Shown here piece by piece: positions 1 through 11,125 of a stretch of DNA of 64,000 bases (within the stretch, counting starts at the first letter, position 1; each line of letters opens with the position of its first letter). Below the pieces are notes generated by a model that did not search any database, was not told the DNA's origin, and saw nothing but the letters and a program-made list of their open reading frames with translations. This DNA is from Megascapheus bottae. Lineage: Eukaryota > Chordata > Mammalia > Rodentia > Geomyidae. The stretch lies in contig JANJXV010000030.1 in assembly GCA_024803745.1 (NCBI GenBank), positions 2,747,001-2,811,000 of the forward strand. The letters are read 5' to 3'. A program made the translations under genes and the position numbers.

Positions 1-2630
1 CCAGCCATCCAAGGGTTTTACAGTGGTCGGATGAAGAAGAAATATTTCCTTTAGGATTTTGGATTGTTGACATTGGGTTTTGTGGCATCAGCTCCAGGCT
101 TGCAATCCTGTTTCGCCAAGAGAGAGTGCATTAAGCACTAAGCTGTGGAATACAACCTAACACAAGGAATAAGTGTTGCCCTGCCTGGCTTCTGTTCAGC
201 CTGATTTGAATTGCCATATGGCCAATCTGACAGACCCAGTAGTCCTTGAATATTGATAGGAACTTTGCTCCAGGATATGCTAGGATATTGCCAACAGAGT
301 GTCAGTCTGATGGCACAACTTCCATGTTTTTCCCAGGCCAGTTGATGTCATGTCATCCATAATCACAAGGTGTCTGTGTGCTCACTTGGGCTTCCTGTTT
401 CAGTCATCTTGCTATCCAGTGTTGCATCATTGTCCAAGCAAATGCACTGTAGGATCCTAAGTATGATAATCTCTCCATTTTTATAGAGATCACTGTAGAG
501 ATTAAGACGTAGTCCATTTTGGCAGGCCTGAAATCTAGCTCAATGTCTGCTGTATGCTGTATAACTAAATAGTATGAATTCAATTGAATTAAGTCTCTTC
601 TCTCCACCAATTGTTCTCATTTCCTTACTCCAGCACCAAGCTCCTCTAACTGTCTTCCTTCCACACCTCTGTTTACCTATGGGGACAGGATACCAACATT
701 TGATGTGCTTTCTCACCTTGTATTTGACTTTGTTCTGCATTCCCTATTACATTGCAAAGTCATTCAGTTTTGAACAGTGCTCTTAGCTGTCCGTGTATTT
801 AATTACTATTTTTCAGAAACTCTAGACTTCTGCAGAAATCATATCTTTCTGGGTAGATTCAGTATACTTAATGTGGCAACTATAGTATCACCGTGGAGGA
901 TCTTGCTTTGTACTTCATGAAGTGATGAGTGTAGTATCTCAGTGCAGAAGAAATATGCCAGCAAGAGAACTTGTAGAAAGCCATTCTTGTATGTGTGTGG
1001 GGGTGGTGGTGGTGGTGAGGGGGGCCCTTGTGTGCTCACGTGCATGGGTTTCTATTGATCCATCAGAATGAGGCATCTCCCTGTTTCTTCACTGCAGGGG
1101 GAAAACAGATATACCTATCATCTGTCATTTACTCCTTCAGAATGGCCAACGTACTGCTCAGCTTGAAAAGTCTGTGTGTTCCACTGGCTTTTTCAAATAT
1201 ACACAATCTCCATGTTTTCAAAGTTGCTGGAAACTTGAGAGCAGGCATTCCTGATTTCTCAGAAAGATTGATTCTTAACCTTCTAAAGATATTAAAAAGA
1301 AACAAGATCAACAGTTTTCATCCTCTTGAGTGAGAGTGAGACAAAGAGGTGAAAGACCAATACATTTACAAAATTTAGTGGAAATCCTCTATTTTTTTAT
1401 CTTCTTTATACTTCTGAGTTCACTAATGAATATCTAGTGATACAAAGAATTTAGTCTAGGTTGATAAGATGCCTATGTGTGCTGTCGAATTTGCAATCAT
1501 AATAACAGAGCTCAGAAAATTGATCATCTCTTGCCCAGAGAGATGGAGAAGCAAAGCCTTCTGTGCATCCTGTCTAAGCAGTGGGATTTCCTACACCTTA
1601 TATGGCATGTGAACTCCTACACGTTAAATTACATGAAAACTACATATAAAGTGACCTGTGGCCTCTTACACATTAAGTTATATGCAGGCACTTTGTGAAC
1701 ACAACAGGAATTACAGACAAACAATAATGACCTGAAAATTCAGAGTAGCAGGGCCTTATCCCAGTGTTCTCCTAAGGGATGGACTGGTTCTCTGAGTTGG
1801 TGATGAAGGGCTCAGAAAGGTGTGCCACTTTTCCATGGACACTTGAGGGGTTCTTTATGAGACAGTTTCAGGTCGGTGAGGATGGAAGCAGTGCTCCGGC
1901 TTTCTCCACCTGTGGAGCAAGGCCAGTCCCCGAGCCTCATTTAGACCCACGCACATCAGTGGGGAGCCACTGGAGCTTCTGTATTATGATCACAGCTCAG
2001 GGGTTCTACCTTTTCTGGGTGTTCCTTTAGTCTTCAACAGCCTCTCAGATGAGAATAAAGACAACCCCGGGAAATGCCTGGACAGATGGAAACCCAGACG
2101 CAAAGTCCAACTAAAGAAGAGCCAAGGTTTCAAGGAGATGAATTTGGTTCTGTTCCTAGGGACCAGGATTAAAGCCTCTGATCCGCAGACCCGAGGACCC
2201 CTTAGAAGGAGCAGATTAGTTTCAGGTCCACAGAGATCAAAGGAAAACTCAGAATCTGCCAAATGGACAGGCATAAATTCAATCAACAAATTAGATGTAA
2301 ATTCAATATGCTAAATGCTCAAAAAAGCAAACCCTGAGCACTTAAAATTTACTTGTATTAGAATATATAAAAATATTTTCCATTGTTCCTCTGAAAAAGA
2401 CCAAATGCCCAAAATGCATATTTTGCAACATTTTTTGCAACGATTCTCTGTTATACTAATATAGGAATTTCTAATTTGTTTCCACATTAAGTGAGGTCTA
2501 AGAGGAAAGGGTAAAAGAAAATAAGCACCACACACATCAAGATATTATTTTAAATCCCAATCAAAATGTGTTGACATGTACTGAACCTTTTATTTTTTAT
2601 GTGAAGAAGCTGTTTTACTTTTGTGTTTGT
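1..2630. other. non-coding stretch, no gene seen
   Basis: Mostly unique, AT-leaning sequence. The longest open frame (1028-1333, +, 101 codons) has no acceptor, domain or recognisable similarity, and an antisense frame overlaps it. The only structured feature is a short GGT/GT-rich run at 999-1024. Confidence 0.6.
999..1024. repeat. short (GGT)n-rich run
   Basis: About five GGT units flanked by G runs. Read on the minus strand it gives the proline run of a spurious open frame at 839-1045. Confidence 0.75.
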
Positions 2631-2635
2631 AGCCA

Positions 2636-2722
2636 TCAGTACTGGTGGGACTTGAACTTGGGGCTTCTTTGCTCAAAGCTGTGCTCTAGTGTTTGAATTA
2701 CAGCTCTACCTCTAGCTTTATG
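2636..2722 (-). mobile_element. diverged Geo-type SINE right monomer, antisense
   Basis: The order 'acttgaacttggggc', 'ttgctcaaagctgtgctcta' and a degraded 'cagctctacc' matches the reverse complement of the right half of the dimeric SINEs elsewhere in the window. It is much more diverged than the intact copies and no target-site duplication was found. Confidence 0.45.
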
Positions 2723-4469
2723 GGGGTCAGAGATAAGATCCTCTCAGAATTACAGCATTGTCTATAGAAGACCTAAGCAATCTGTGCTGTAGTGGAGGAA
2801 AACAGGCAAGTTATAATAGATTCATAAAAGAAAGACACTTAATGGGGAAAATTAGCTAGAGATATGCTTCTAATTTGTATGAACAACGTCAAAGGGGGGA
2901 AATAAAAGATTATGCAAGCTACATGAAATTTATACCAAAAGTAGGGAAAAGTTCATAAAAGTGCGGAGATACAGACATTCCAAAGCAAAAGTTCCTGCTT
3001 TAGCTGAAGAGTGAATTCCAGCACTGATTGTCTGGAACGGGGCGGTGGGCCGTGATAGGGAGATGAAGGCCCTGGGGGCACCTCATTGGTGGCAGAGCTT
3101 TATCCTTAAGTTCCACATCTCGTTATGTAATTTGTTTTTCTCACCTCTGTGGAATCCCAGGTCTGTTAACATTTTTCCCCAGGCTCCAGACTTGAGAGCT
3201 TGAAAACCCCCCCTGAGCACCATTAGAGCCAAGTCATTGAGGAATAATCTCCGGCGTGGGCCCCCATGGAGCCACAGGCAGGCCACTTTATTCTTCCCAG
3301 TGAATCCTACATCCTGTCGGGCAGAAAAGTTGAGTGCTGCAAGCTTGGTGGCTTCCGTTCCCAGACCTTCTGCTATTTATCCTCAGAGTCTCCTTTCTGA
3401 AAACTGTCCAAAATCCATGCTTGTTCACTGTTTCAAGTAGTTCATTTGATGAACCTCTTCCCTATTAGTAACAAAGTGAACCTTCCATCCCCTTTCCTTC
3501 ACTGGTTTGAAAAACTCTTATTCTCACTTTGTGTTTGCATCTGGTTTCATAATAATAAGTAAACACAAGTTTTTAAAGGGGAAAAAAATCACCTGACAGT
3601 TCTCTCTGAGAAATCATATTTGAGAAGAAGGGAGGGTGTTTGAGGAAAAGGTCATAAAATAAACAAGCAAACGAAGCCCAAGACTCCATGGTGATGAAGC
3701 TAGCTCAGGGCAGGACTGGGAGGGGCCACCCCCAAAGACCTGGCATTTCCTGACTCACAGCTCTGCTCTGGCCTCCGGCTGGGGCCGCTGGGCGCCACAG
3801 GACAGCTCTGTCCTCTGTTGTTATGGAAAGCCACATGCTTTTTAGAGCCAGAAATAAATCTATGTCTTCCCCTGCCCCTCAAGGGAACTGAGAAGAGCAT
3901 TACCTTGACCCAATCAGCTCTTGAAAAATGCAATCTCAACAGAGAGCCTCCAGGTAAACCATTCATCAGGCAAATGTCTTCCTGGTTTCACACTGGCCGT
4001 AGAAACCTGTGAGGGAAAAAAAAGATAAATTCTCTCTGGAAGAGCCCAGATGATTCATTCTAACTCTTCACAATATCATCCAAGTAGTTCCGCTAGGGAG
4101 TCCTGCATCATAGAGGTGAAGCTTATTCCATGTTCAGGAAGTGTTCACCCAAAGCCAGAAACCGCATAAACAAGAAAAGATGCCACTGAAAATATGGGGA
4201 ATTTCAGCTATAATAATGACGATTTCAGCTTATTTTATGAAGACATATATTGAAATTAGATGCTGCGTGAATACCCATCTATTTCGTTCTATGTCTAGAG
4301 CAAAAACGAGTAACAGAAAACAGCAAGAAAATAGCATTTTAGGAAAAAAATGACCTAAGCACCACCAGTAGAATAGAAAAGCAAGATACACAACAACACA
4401 ATCAAAAGTGGGGTAGGAAGGAAGAACTCAACAATGAGAACTATCTTGTGAAAATCATAGAACTTAGAG
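2723..4469. other. non-coding stretch, no gene seen
   Basis: Unique sequence with some moderately GC-rich parts near 3.0-3.4 and 3.7-4.0 kb. Open frames up to 88 codons occur on both strands over the same bases, and none carries a recognisable domain or paired splice sites. Confidence 0.55.
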
Positions 4470-4537
4470 TCTGGGGTTGTGTAAGTGGTAGAATTCTTAG
4501 CCTGTGTGAGGCCCCAGTTCCAACTCCAGTACTGGCA
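4470..4537 (+). mobile_element. old ID-like SINE monomer
   Basis: The segment has the ID order: 'ggggttgtgtaagtggtaga' (A-box region), 'cttagcctgtgtgaggcccc', then 'agttccaactccagtactgg' (B-box region). It is diverged and lacks an obvious tail. It lies about 100 bases from an antisense B1 fragment, so the two may be remains of one rearranged dimer. Confidence 0.5.
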
Positions 4538-4644
4538 TAACGGCTGGTCCTCATACAAGGCAGCATGGTTGACTGAATTAACCACGTATAAAACAGGGAG
4601 AGAGAGAGAGTGAGTGACACAACTTTCCTTTGTCCATATGGCAA

Positions 4645-4740
4645 CCAGTTTCCGCTGGGACTGGTCTTGAACTTTGGTCCTGCCGTTCTCAGCCTCTCCA
4701 CTCGCTGGGCTTAAGAGTGCAAGCCACTGGTGATGGCTTG
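4645..4740 (-). mobile_element. B1-like (7SL-derived) SINE monomer, antisense
   Basis: 'ggactggtcttgaac', 'ctcagcctctccact', 'gctgggcttaagag' and 'agccactggtgatgg' follow the antisense B1/Alu order (B-box region to 5' end). The long minus-strand frame across 4355-4780 runs through this repeat and is not evidence of a gene. Confidence 0.65.
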
Positions 4741-5659
4741 CTTTACACTTCAAATTTCCCTTTATATCATATGAGTCCAACCAAACATAAAAGCAAGTTA
4801 TTTTGCTAGGAACCTTTAGAATTTGCGAAGTCTTGTATACTGCTGTTTTATTAAGCTTGTTGTTGTTTGTGGGTTGCCACCTGGCTCCTCTGAGAAAGCT
4901 TGGCCTACTGTTTCAGGAAGCATTTATGTATCTCTTGTGATAACTGACACTTTCTACTCCAGATTTTTGGAGATAAGAACCGTGTCAGACTTACTAGGTC
5001 CGGAGTACCTAGCTTAAAAAGTGGCTGAATCCAGTCCTGATCTGCGGTGACACCACGCCGACAGCAAGCTCTCCCCTCAAGGCCCAGAGGGTGCTAACCT
5101 CCTTCCACTGAAGCTGCCCAAGCTGCCGTGTCCCCTAAGAAAGTCTCCACACTCTGTCACTGCCACTGCTTCGGAGCCTTATGATTGCCAGCCATCTTGC
5201 ACAGGAATAAAGAATGTGTGAATTCTCCTCTCTGGCTCCCGTCAACAGCATCAAGGATGATTGCGGTGACATCTGCGGGTGGGTGAAATCACGTTCGAGC
5301 AGAAGCCTGTGGGTTATCAAGTAAATGCTGACAGGCGCCGAATCCTAGCTACTGATAAGCGAGAAGCGGTAATGCTTTCACAGAAACACCCGGGTGATAT
5401 CCTACAGCACAGGAGATGCATTTATGCTTTACTGGGTATGTAATTTTAATAAAGCCAGGGGCTCTGCGTTTTAGCTCTTATTTGTCATAATAACTTGTAT
5501 CATATGTCATTCTTGAAATTATGGAGTGCCTTGTGGTCCCTGAGGGTGAGTTAGAGTTTTAACAGACATCTCACAATCAGAACAAGTTATATGAGGAAAG
5601 AAAAATAAGTATTCTTCAGGTTTTACCTAGGGACTTCATAATCTTTGTTTGATAAAAAT
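4741..5659. other. non-coding stretch, no gene seen
   Basis: Unique sequence. Short frames of 61-64 codons only, without splice or domain support. Confidence 0.55.
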
Positions 5660-5866
5660 CTGTTACAAGCTGGACACTAAGCTACTAAGGAGGCTGAGAT
5701 CCGAGGATCGTGGTTCAAAGCCAGCCCAGGCATGAATGTCCTTGAGACTCTTATCTACAGTTAACCACCAGAAAACTGGAAGGGGCGCTCTGTACCTCAA
5801 AGTGGTAGAGCCTTAAATGGAAAGAGCCCAGGGTCAGAGCCCCACTACCAACAACAAAAACAAAAA
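5660..5866 (+). mobile_element. dimeric B1-Geo SINE
   Basis: The left half is B1-like ('ctactaaggaggctgaga', 'ggttcaaagccagcccagg'). The linker reads 'gagactcttatctacag'. The right half is Geo-type ('aaagtggtagagcc' through 'tcagagccccactacc'), followed by a CAAAAA-type tail. The B1 5' end is shortened and the right half has lost part of its middle. Confidence 0.75.
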
Positions 5867-7736
5867 ATGATGACAGAGGCCTTACTTACATTTAAGAGGG
5901 AGAAGCTTCAAGGCCTCACCTCTCTTAAGGATGGATGACACTTCCTAACACTACGACCTTAGCTACTAATTTCGCCCCGTAGATTTGGGAAGTGATATGG
6001 TGAATCCATGGCATCTGTTTCCCAGAATCTCAACCTCAACTGCACTCCAGCAGCACCGCTGGCTCACGAAGGCGCTCTTTCCTCCGGGTTCTCCTTCCTG
6101 AGAGCCCTGCCAGTGACACCATTTGCCAATGGTCTATTTTCTTGGAGAAACATCCTTAGTAAGAATCCCTCTCCTCAGTAAAGACAGAGAACATCAGTCC
6201 ACGTTTTACTTAGATTAGATATTTTTACTTTGTGTCTGTTAACATCATCGTTTTCATCATGGCATCATTGTTGTCTTTGGTATCGTCCCCAAAATAACCC
6301 AGACTCAAAATATAGAAGAGCAATTCAAGAATTATGAAAACAGGCACACCAGCCATATCGAAGTTGCTTTTTGCAAGAATTTGGATCATAAAACACTTAC
6401 ATGAATGCTTTTTGTCTGCCTCTGCCATTTTAAGGAATGGATTTTAGCTTTCTTAGTACCTTGGAGCCTATGGGAATTCCAGGGGAAGTTCTCATGCACA
6501 CTAGCTCTATGGGCGCCTTCAGCTCTAAGCTATCACATTCTTTAAATATAATTTTATTGGTATTATTAAGGTTTACCATTCCATAACAGGTCCTTATGGA
6601 AAATGTCACCCTTTCTTTCCTTTTCTCAGTTCCCCGCTACCGGGTATCATATTTAGATTTGATTCATGAGTGTAGAAATGGATATTTGGATGTATGTATT
6701 CTTATGTGGAAGGTGAGAACTATGTCGGATGATAAAAATAGATTCAAGAGCCTTGATCATTTCTTGTGCCTCAGTCTTCCAAATGATGTTTCGGCTCTTG
6801 GTTATATTTTGAAAGAACTGACGTGTTGTGATCATGTTCAAAGAGCTTTTCAATTAAATACTTCCTAATGTAAATTTGCACTATGTAAAATGAGCAGTTT
6901 ACTTCATCCAGTACTTGTTAAAATACTGAACATGTTTCGGAAACTCACGCGTTTCATGGATTTCTGCAAAATTGCCATTGCAATTAATGTCAGTGCGCTA
7001 AAGATGGGTGTCACAGCTCATTAAAACTTAACAAGCTACGTCAGGCCGAGTAAAGCCAGGTTAGCCTGGAGTGAAAATGAAGAGCTGATAAATTCCATGC
7101 ACCGTTTTTGAGAAAGTTATGAGCTATTAATTTTGTATTATATTTGACTAAGCAAGTGGAATTAGTAATGGTGAAAGATTAAAACCCCTTGATTTGGGGA
7201 GCAAATGTGTGGATGTGCCAATGAAATCAGGCAACTTCTTTGGAGATGCCCACACTTTGAAATGATGGTCACCAAAGAGTTCTTGTATGTCCAAAGTCAA
7301 CAATAATTTCCTCTGACCATAGACAGATGGTTTATTCTTTGAAAGCTAGCATCACCCCTATAGTGTTGGGAAATCAGTTCATTCCAGATCATCCTCCACT
7401 GGAACTTGTGAAAACCCTTATGTACATATTTTTAATGAGCAATACTTCCCTCCTGAGAAGTTAAGTAAGATGTTTTCCTTTCTGCTCTCAGATGTTTGCT
7501 TTGCTGGCAAAAGAAGGTCAAAGAGGCAGCAACTCATTCTGATTGGAGGATGGGCTTTGCCCCTATTAGCCAATAGCACATTTCCCCTCAGTTGATCCTC
7601 TCCTAGCTTCAGTTTTTCTATGTATGACAGATTCTGTTATTAATAACTTCAATTGGCTCCACGTTACTACCTTGTCTTGCTGTTCCAATGACCCAGGCAT
7701 CTGACAAAAACAAAACAAAACAAAAGATAGGGAGAC
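5867..7736. other. non-coding stretch with a candidate conserved block
   Basis: No repeat recognised. 6880-7165 is AT-rich, low in CpG, without simple repeats and without open frames of note, the look of many conserved non-coding elements. Conservation cannot be judged from one sequence. Confidence 0.4.
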
Positions 7737-7797
7737 TTCCTTCCTTCCTTCCTTCCTTCCTTCCTTCCTTCCTTCCTTCCTTCCTTCCTTCCTTCCC
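7737..7797. repeat. (TTCC)n microsatellite, about 15 units
   Basis: Near-perfect tetranucleotide array continuing into imperfect C/T-rich sequence to about 7890, giving roughly 150 bases of almost pure pyrimidine on the plus strand. It abuts the 3' (tail) end of an antisense IDL-Geo SINE, so it probably grew from that tail. Confidence 0.95.
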
Positions 7798-7903
7798 CCT
7801 CCCTCTCTTACCCCTTTCTCTCCCCCCTCCCTCTTCCCCCTCCCTTTCTTTCCCCTTTCTCTCCCCCATCCCTCTCCCTCTTTCTGTCTCTCTTTGTCTT
7901 TCA

Positions 7904-8077
7904 CCAAGTCTGGGGCTGGAACTCAAGGCCTGGACACTGCCCTTGAGCTTTTTCAAGTCTAGCATTCTGTCACTTGACCCACAGCACCACTTCTCTGTAT
8001 GTGGTACCAAGGAGTCGAACCCAGGGCTTCATGCAAGCTAAGCAAGCATGGCTACCACGAGGCCATCCTTCCTGCCC
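7904..8077 (-). mobile_element. IDL-Geo dimeric SINE, antisense
   Basis: Reading antisense: the Geo half ('ctggggctggaactcaagg', 'tgacccacagcaccac'), a short linker, then the ID-like half ('gtggtaccaaggagtcgaac', 'cttcatgcaagctaagcaag'). It is near full length. The B-box region is recognisable but mutated. The tail side has expanded into the TTCC/CT-rich tract. No clean target-site duplication is visible. Confidence 0.85.
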
Positions 8078-8556
8078 CCACTGCAGTATATCTCAGCCTT
8101 GCTTTCAAATTCTTTGTCCTTTCTTGATGTCTAAGGAGCAGCTTAACTTCTGTACTCTCACATGCCTACACCTGCCTCCTCCACTACCCTGTGTAGGAGA
8201 TGACCTGACCTTGAATTTCACTGGAACAAAACTCCATTCCCACAGAGCCCTTTTGTGTGGCCCCCACATACTATCCCCTATCTGATCTTGTTCCATTTAT
8301 GACATCAACTCTGTTTAATAATAACATTATCATTATTTTACCTAATCCCTCTACTGAGCCTCCATTTTCCTACATCTTCTAGGTGGCACTGTCTTCCTTT
8401 CCCAGCCCGTCTCTGCCACACAGGGGAACCTCTTTCTTTAATGACTTTGTCCTTTCAAACTGGTTGTCACCAAATGGGAATCTCTTCTCTAGTACAATTG
8501 CAGCTTTCACCCCAGAGGTCATTGCTCAATCACCAATCACCTCAACAGCTTCCAAA

Positions 8557-8557
<1 letters not shown>
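8078..8557. other. non-coding stretch, no gene seen
   Basis: Plus-strand frames at 7974-8285 and 8383-8631 run into a SINE and a CA repeat respectively. There are no splice or domain signals. Confidence 0.5.
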
Positions 8558-8595
<38 letters not shown>

Positions 8596-8605
8596 CACAC
8601 ACACA
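8558..8605. repeat. (AC)n microsatellite
   Basis: About 23 dinucleotide units with one GC interruption, joined directly to the 3'-side boundary of an antisense L1 fragment. Confidence 0.95.
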
Positions 8606-9014
8606 ATTTTTGTCAGTCATTTATCCATTGAGGGCATCTGGGCTGATTGATTCAGTGTCTTCAATATAGTGAGTGAACATGCTGTGCCTTGTTTGTATTC
8701 TATTGGATGAATGTCTGGGGGTAGGACTGCAGGGTCATAGAGTAGTTCTGTGTTTTTTTTGTTTTCTTTTTTTTGAGGAGCATCTATACTGCTTCTCAGA
8801 GTGATTGAACAAGCTTACATTCCCAGCAACAGCGTATTTGAATCCCCTTTTGACTGCATCCTTGCCAATATTTGTCATTGTTTGTTTTCTCGATAATGAA
8901 CATGCTAACCTGGGTTGAGGGGCAGTCTTAGTGCTGTTTTGACTTGTTTTTCCTTGATAGCCAGAAACACTGAACATTTATTTGTGTCTATTTGTTTTTA
9001 CTTCTTCTTCTGAG
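8606..9014 (-). mobile_element. L1 ORF2 3' part, antisense
   Basis: Matches the reverse complement of the L1 ORF2 C-terminal region in order: 'tccattgagggcatctggg', 'taggactgcagggtcatag', 'cattcccagcaacagcg', 'ttttccttgatagccag'. These correspond to well-known antisense L1 landmarks. It is degraded, with no intact reading frame. It forms the outer, 3'-proximal part of a 5'-inverted insertion together with 9015-9232. Confidence 0.8.
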
Positions 9015-9232
9015 TTCAAACTCTACTACAAAGCCATACTAATGAAAACATGGGGAGAATGACAGCCTCATCAATACCTGGTTCTGAAAAAGTGGATATC
9101 ACATGCAGTTAACTAAAATCAGATCCTTCTATATCATGTTGCACCAACAATCAGTCAAAATGGAATAAAGACCTGAATGTAAGATCAGACCAGACCTACT
9201 ATGAGGAAAGGATTTTGAAATGTTGTGTTGTT
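9015..9232 (+). mobile_element. L1 ORF2 part, sense (inverted 5' segment)
   Basis: Sense ORF2 landmarks occur here: 'ctactacaaagccatactaa', 'gtggatatcacatgcag', 'caaaatggaataaagacct'. They lie upstream in L1 of the region covered antisense at 8606-9014. The orientation flip inside one insertion is the classic twin-priming outcome. The right boundary is approximate. Confidence 0.75.
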
Positions 9233-9860
9233 TATTTACTCAGACTGTACTTTGTATCTGTTAGGTTAAATCTTGTATTATTAAACTTAATTTCTAGAAA
9301 GCAATCAGATGTGTAGGTTGCTTTTTATTATTGTTTCTAGATGTTTATTCTATTCTACATAACACCGAAGTTTGTGCAGTGCACAATTTTGAAATTAAGC
9401 AAAGAAAAATAATCAAAACACACTAAAGAAAGAGTAAGCTGGGAAAGTAAGATTTGTAAATCCATTGGTAAGAAATAATATAATCTGTGTCTGCCTATCA
9501 CAATCTAGTGAGATCTAGAGCTCTTGAAATACTAGAATCATTTAATGAACTTTAAGGGTGAGCTAATGTATGCACTTTATTCTTTGGGGTCAATAACTTC
9601 CTTGTCATTGAATATTAATTAAAATAAATTACAATGAATTTCCCTTGGAAATACAAGTGATATTAAAACTTAATTTTCTGTTAGTTTACTGTGATTAAAT
9701 TTCAAAAAATCTTGCCAACAACCGAGCATTAACTCACTAATTTATATCCATACACTCATGTACTCTTTCTCTATCCCTTCAGATCATTATTATTGAGTTT
9801 AAAGAAGAAAGAAAGAACATGCTTTTTTGTCTTTGAGAAAGACCAAGAAATGTCATCTCA
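9233..9860. other. non-coding stretch, no gene seen
   Basis: AT-rich unique sequence with frequent stops in all frames. Confidence 0.55.
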
Positions 9861-10081
9861 AAATATGGTGCCATGGGGGCCGGGAGTTTGGCCTAGTGGA
9901 TAAATTGCTTGCCTAGCATGCATGAAGACCCGGGTTCGATTCCTCGGTACCACATACATAGAAAAAAGCCGGAAGTGGTGCTGAGGCTCAAGTGGTAGAG
10001 TTCTAGCCTTGAGAAAGTCCAAGGACAGTGCTCAAGCCCTGAGCTCAAGCCCAAGACTGGCAAAAAAAATATGATGCCATG
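9861..10081 (+). mobile_element. full-length IDL-Geo SINE with target-site duplication
   Basis: The ID-like half has an A-box-like 'tttggcctagtgga' and a perfect B-box-like 'ggttcgattcc'. A linker 'acatacatagaaaaaagcc' follows, then the Geo half ('gaggctcaagtggtagag' to 'gcccaagactggc') and an A8 tail. Flanks 9861-9875 and 10067-10081 match at 14 of 15 bases ('aaatatggtgccatg' against 'aaatatgatgccatg'). The element itself is 9876-10066. An antisense L1 starts about 11 bases after the right duplication. Confidence 0.93.
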
Positions 10082-10092
10082 ATATTCTGATT

Positions 10093-10871
10093 ATTTTTTC
10101 CATATATTTTTATTGTAATTAATAGAAGGGTTACATCATACTCACCAGATAGAAGGTGCATTACTTCGCAAACATTGATACCTTTTCTCATATCTTGGTC
10201 CCATTTCCCTGCCCCCACCCCCGCCCCTCATCTTGTTTTCCCCCTTCCCTATCCTATTTCAAATAACCAAATAAGCATATATAACAAGGTGAAATACTGT
10301 AACAATATGAGATAACTAAGGGACAGCAAAAGAGATGAGAGATAACATTGTACATTAAGGACAATAATCACTCATTATTATATGGCTTTTGTTTCTATAT
10401 CCTGGAGGTCCTTTCATTTAGTGTCATCCTATATGGCCTTCTGTATCTAGGTTTTATTCTATTGTAAATCTCTGCTAGGAGAGCCCAAGGTTTCTATTTT
10501 TAAGTTGAAGAAAGTTAGCATCAAGAAGGACCTGGATGGTTTTGAGCTAGTCTTTCTAAAACATACCATTTCAGCTCTCCATAGAGTGTATTATACTGCA
10601 GTTAATTCATTTATCACTTGTATACAACCCTGTGGGTTCACTTGTACATTTTAAGGGAAAGTCCTGTAACCTTTGTTTTTCTATATCTGCTTACTTCACT
10701 TAATGTATGTTTTCCCAAGTCATTTCATTTCCTTTACAAATGGTACAGTATTATTCTCTCTGATGGATGAGTGGAATTCCATTGTGTATGTACACCACGT
10801 TTTCTTGATCCATTTGTCCGTTGAGGGGCATCTCGCTGATTCCATAACTTGACTGGTAAATGGTGCTGCAA
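10093..10871 (-). mobile_element. 5'-truncated L1, antisense: 3' UTR and end of ORF2
   Basis: On the minus strand the 3' end reads 'ctattaattacaataaaa', containing AATAAA, preceded by a G-rich 3' UTR ('gggaagggggaaaac'). Further right, 'gaattccattgtgtatgtac' and 'gttgaggggcatctcgctg' are antisense ORF2-end landmarks. The 3' UTR is shared with the copies at 23585, 41747, 46701 and 52228. The body is interrupted near 10510-10660 relative to the 46.7 kb copy. No matching target-site duplication was found on the right. Confidence 0.85.
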
Positions 10872-11125
10872 TGAGTTCCAGGAAATGGGTCCTTGCAAGA
10901 GAGGGGGTGGGGCCAAGGGAGGACGTGGAGAAGAGAGCAGGAATCAAGAATGTATTGTACAACACAGGGTGAACCACAAGACAACGTGTTAGAAATGAAC
11001 TTCACGATTTGGGCGGGAAAGTGGGAGAAAGACATGGGAAGAGGTAACAATGTTCAAGAAGCGCTGTATTCAGTACCTTACCAATGTAACTCGGATTCCT
11101 CTATACATCACCTGAGTGTAAAATT
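10872..11125 (+). mobile_element. possible sense L1-type 3' UTR of another subfamily
   Basis: The stretch begins exactly where the antisense L1 homology ends. It is purine-rich at first, then reads 'accttaccaatgtaact', 'cctctatacatcacc' and an A-rich end, similar to 3' ends of rodent/squirrel L1s as I remember them. It could also be unrelated unique sequence. Confidence 0.35.

Noticed and set aside
4355..4780. 141-codon frame (-)
   Set aside because: Crosses an antisense B1 fragment and an ID fragment. No independent coding evidence.
7566..8041. Frames of 113-130 codons on both strands with glycine/lysine/glutamate or serine/phenylalanine/leucine runs
   Set aside because: Translation of the TTCC microsatellite and the adjoining antisense SINE.
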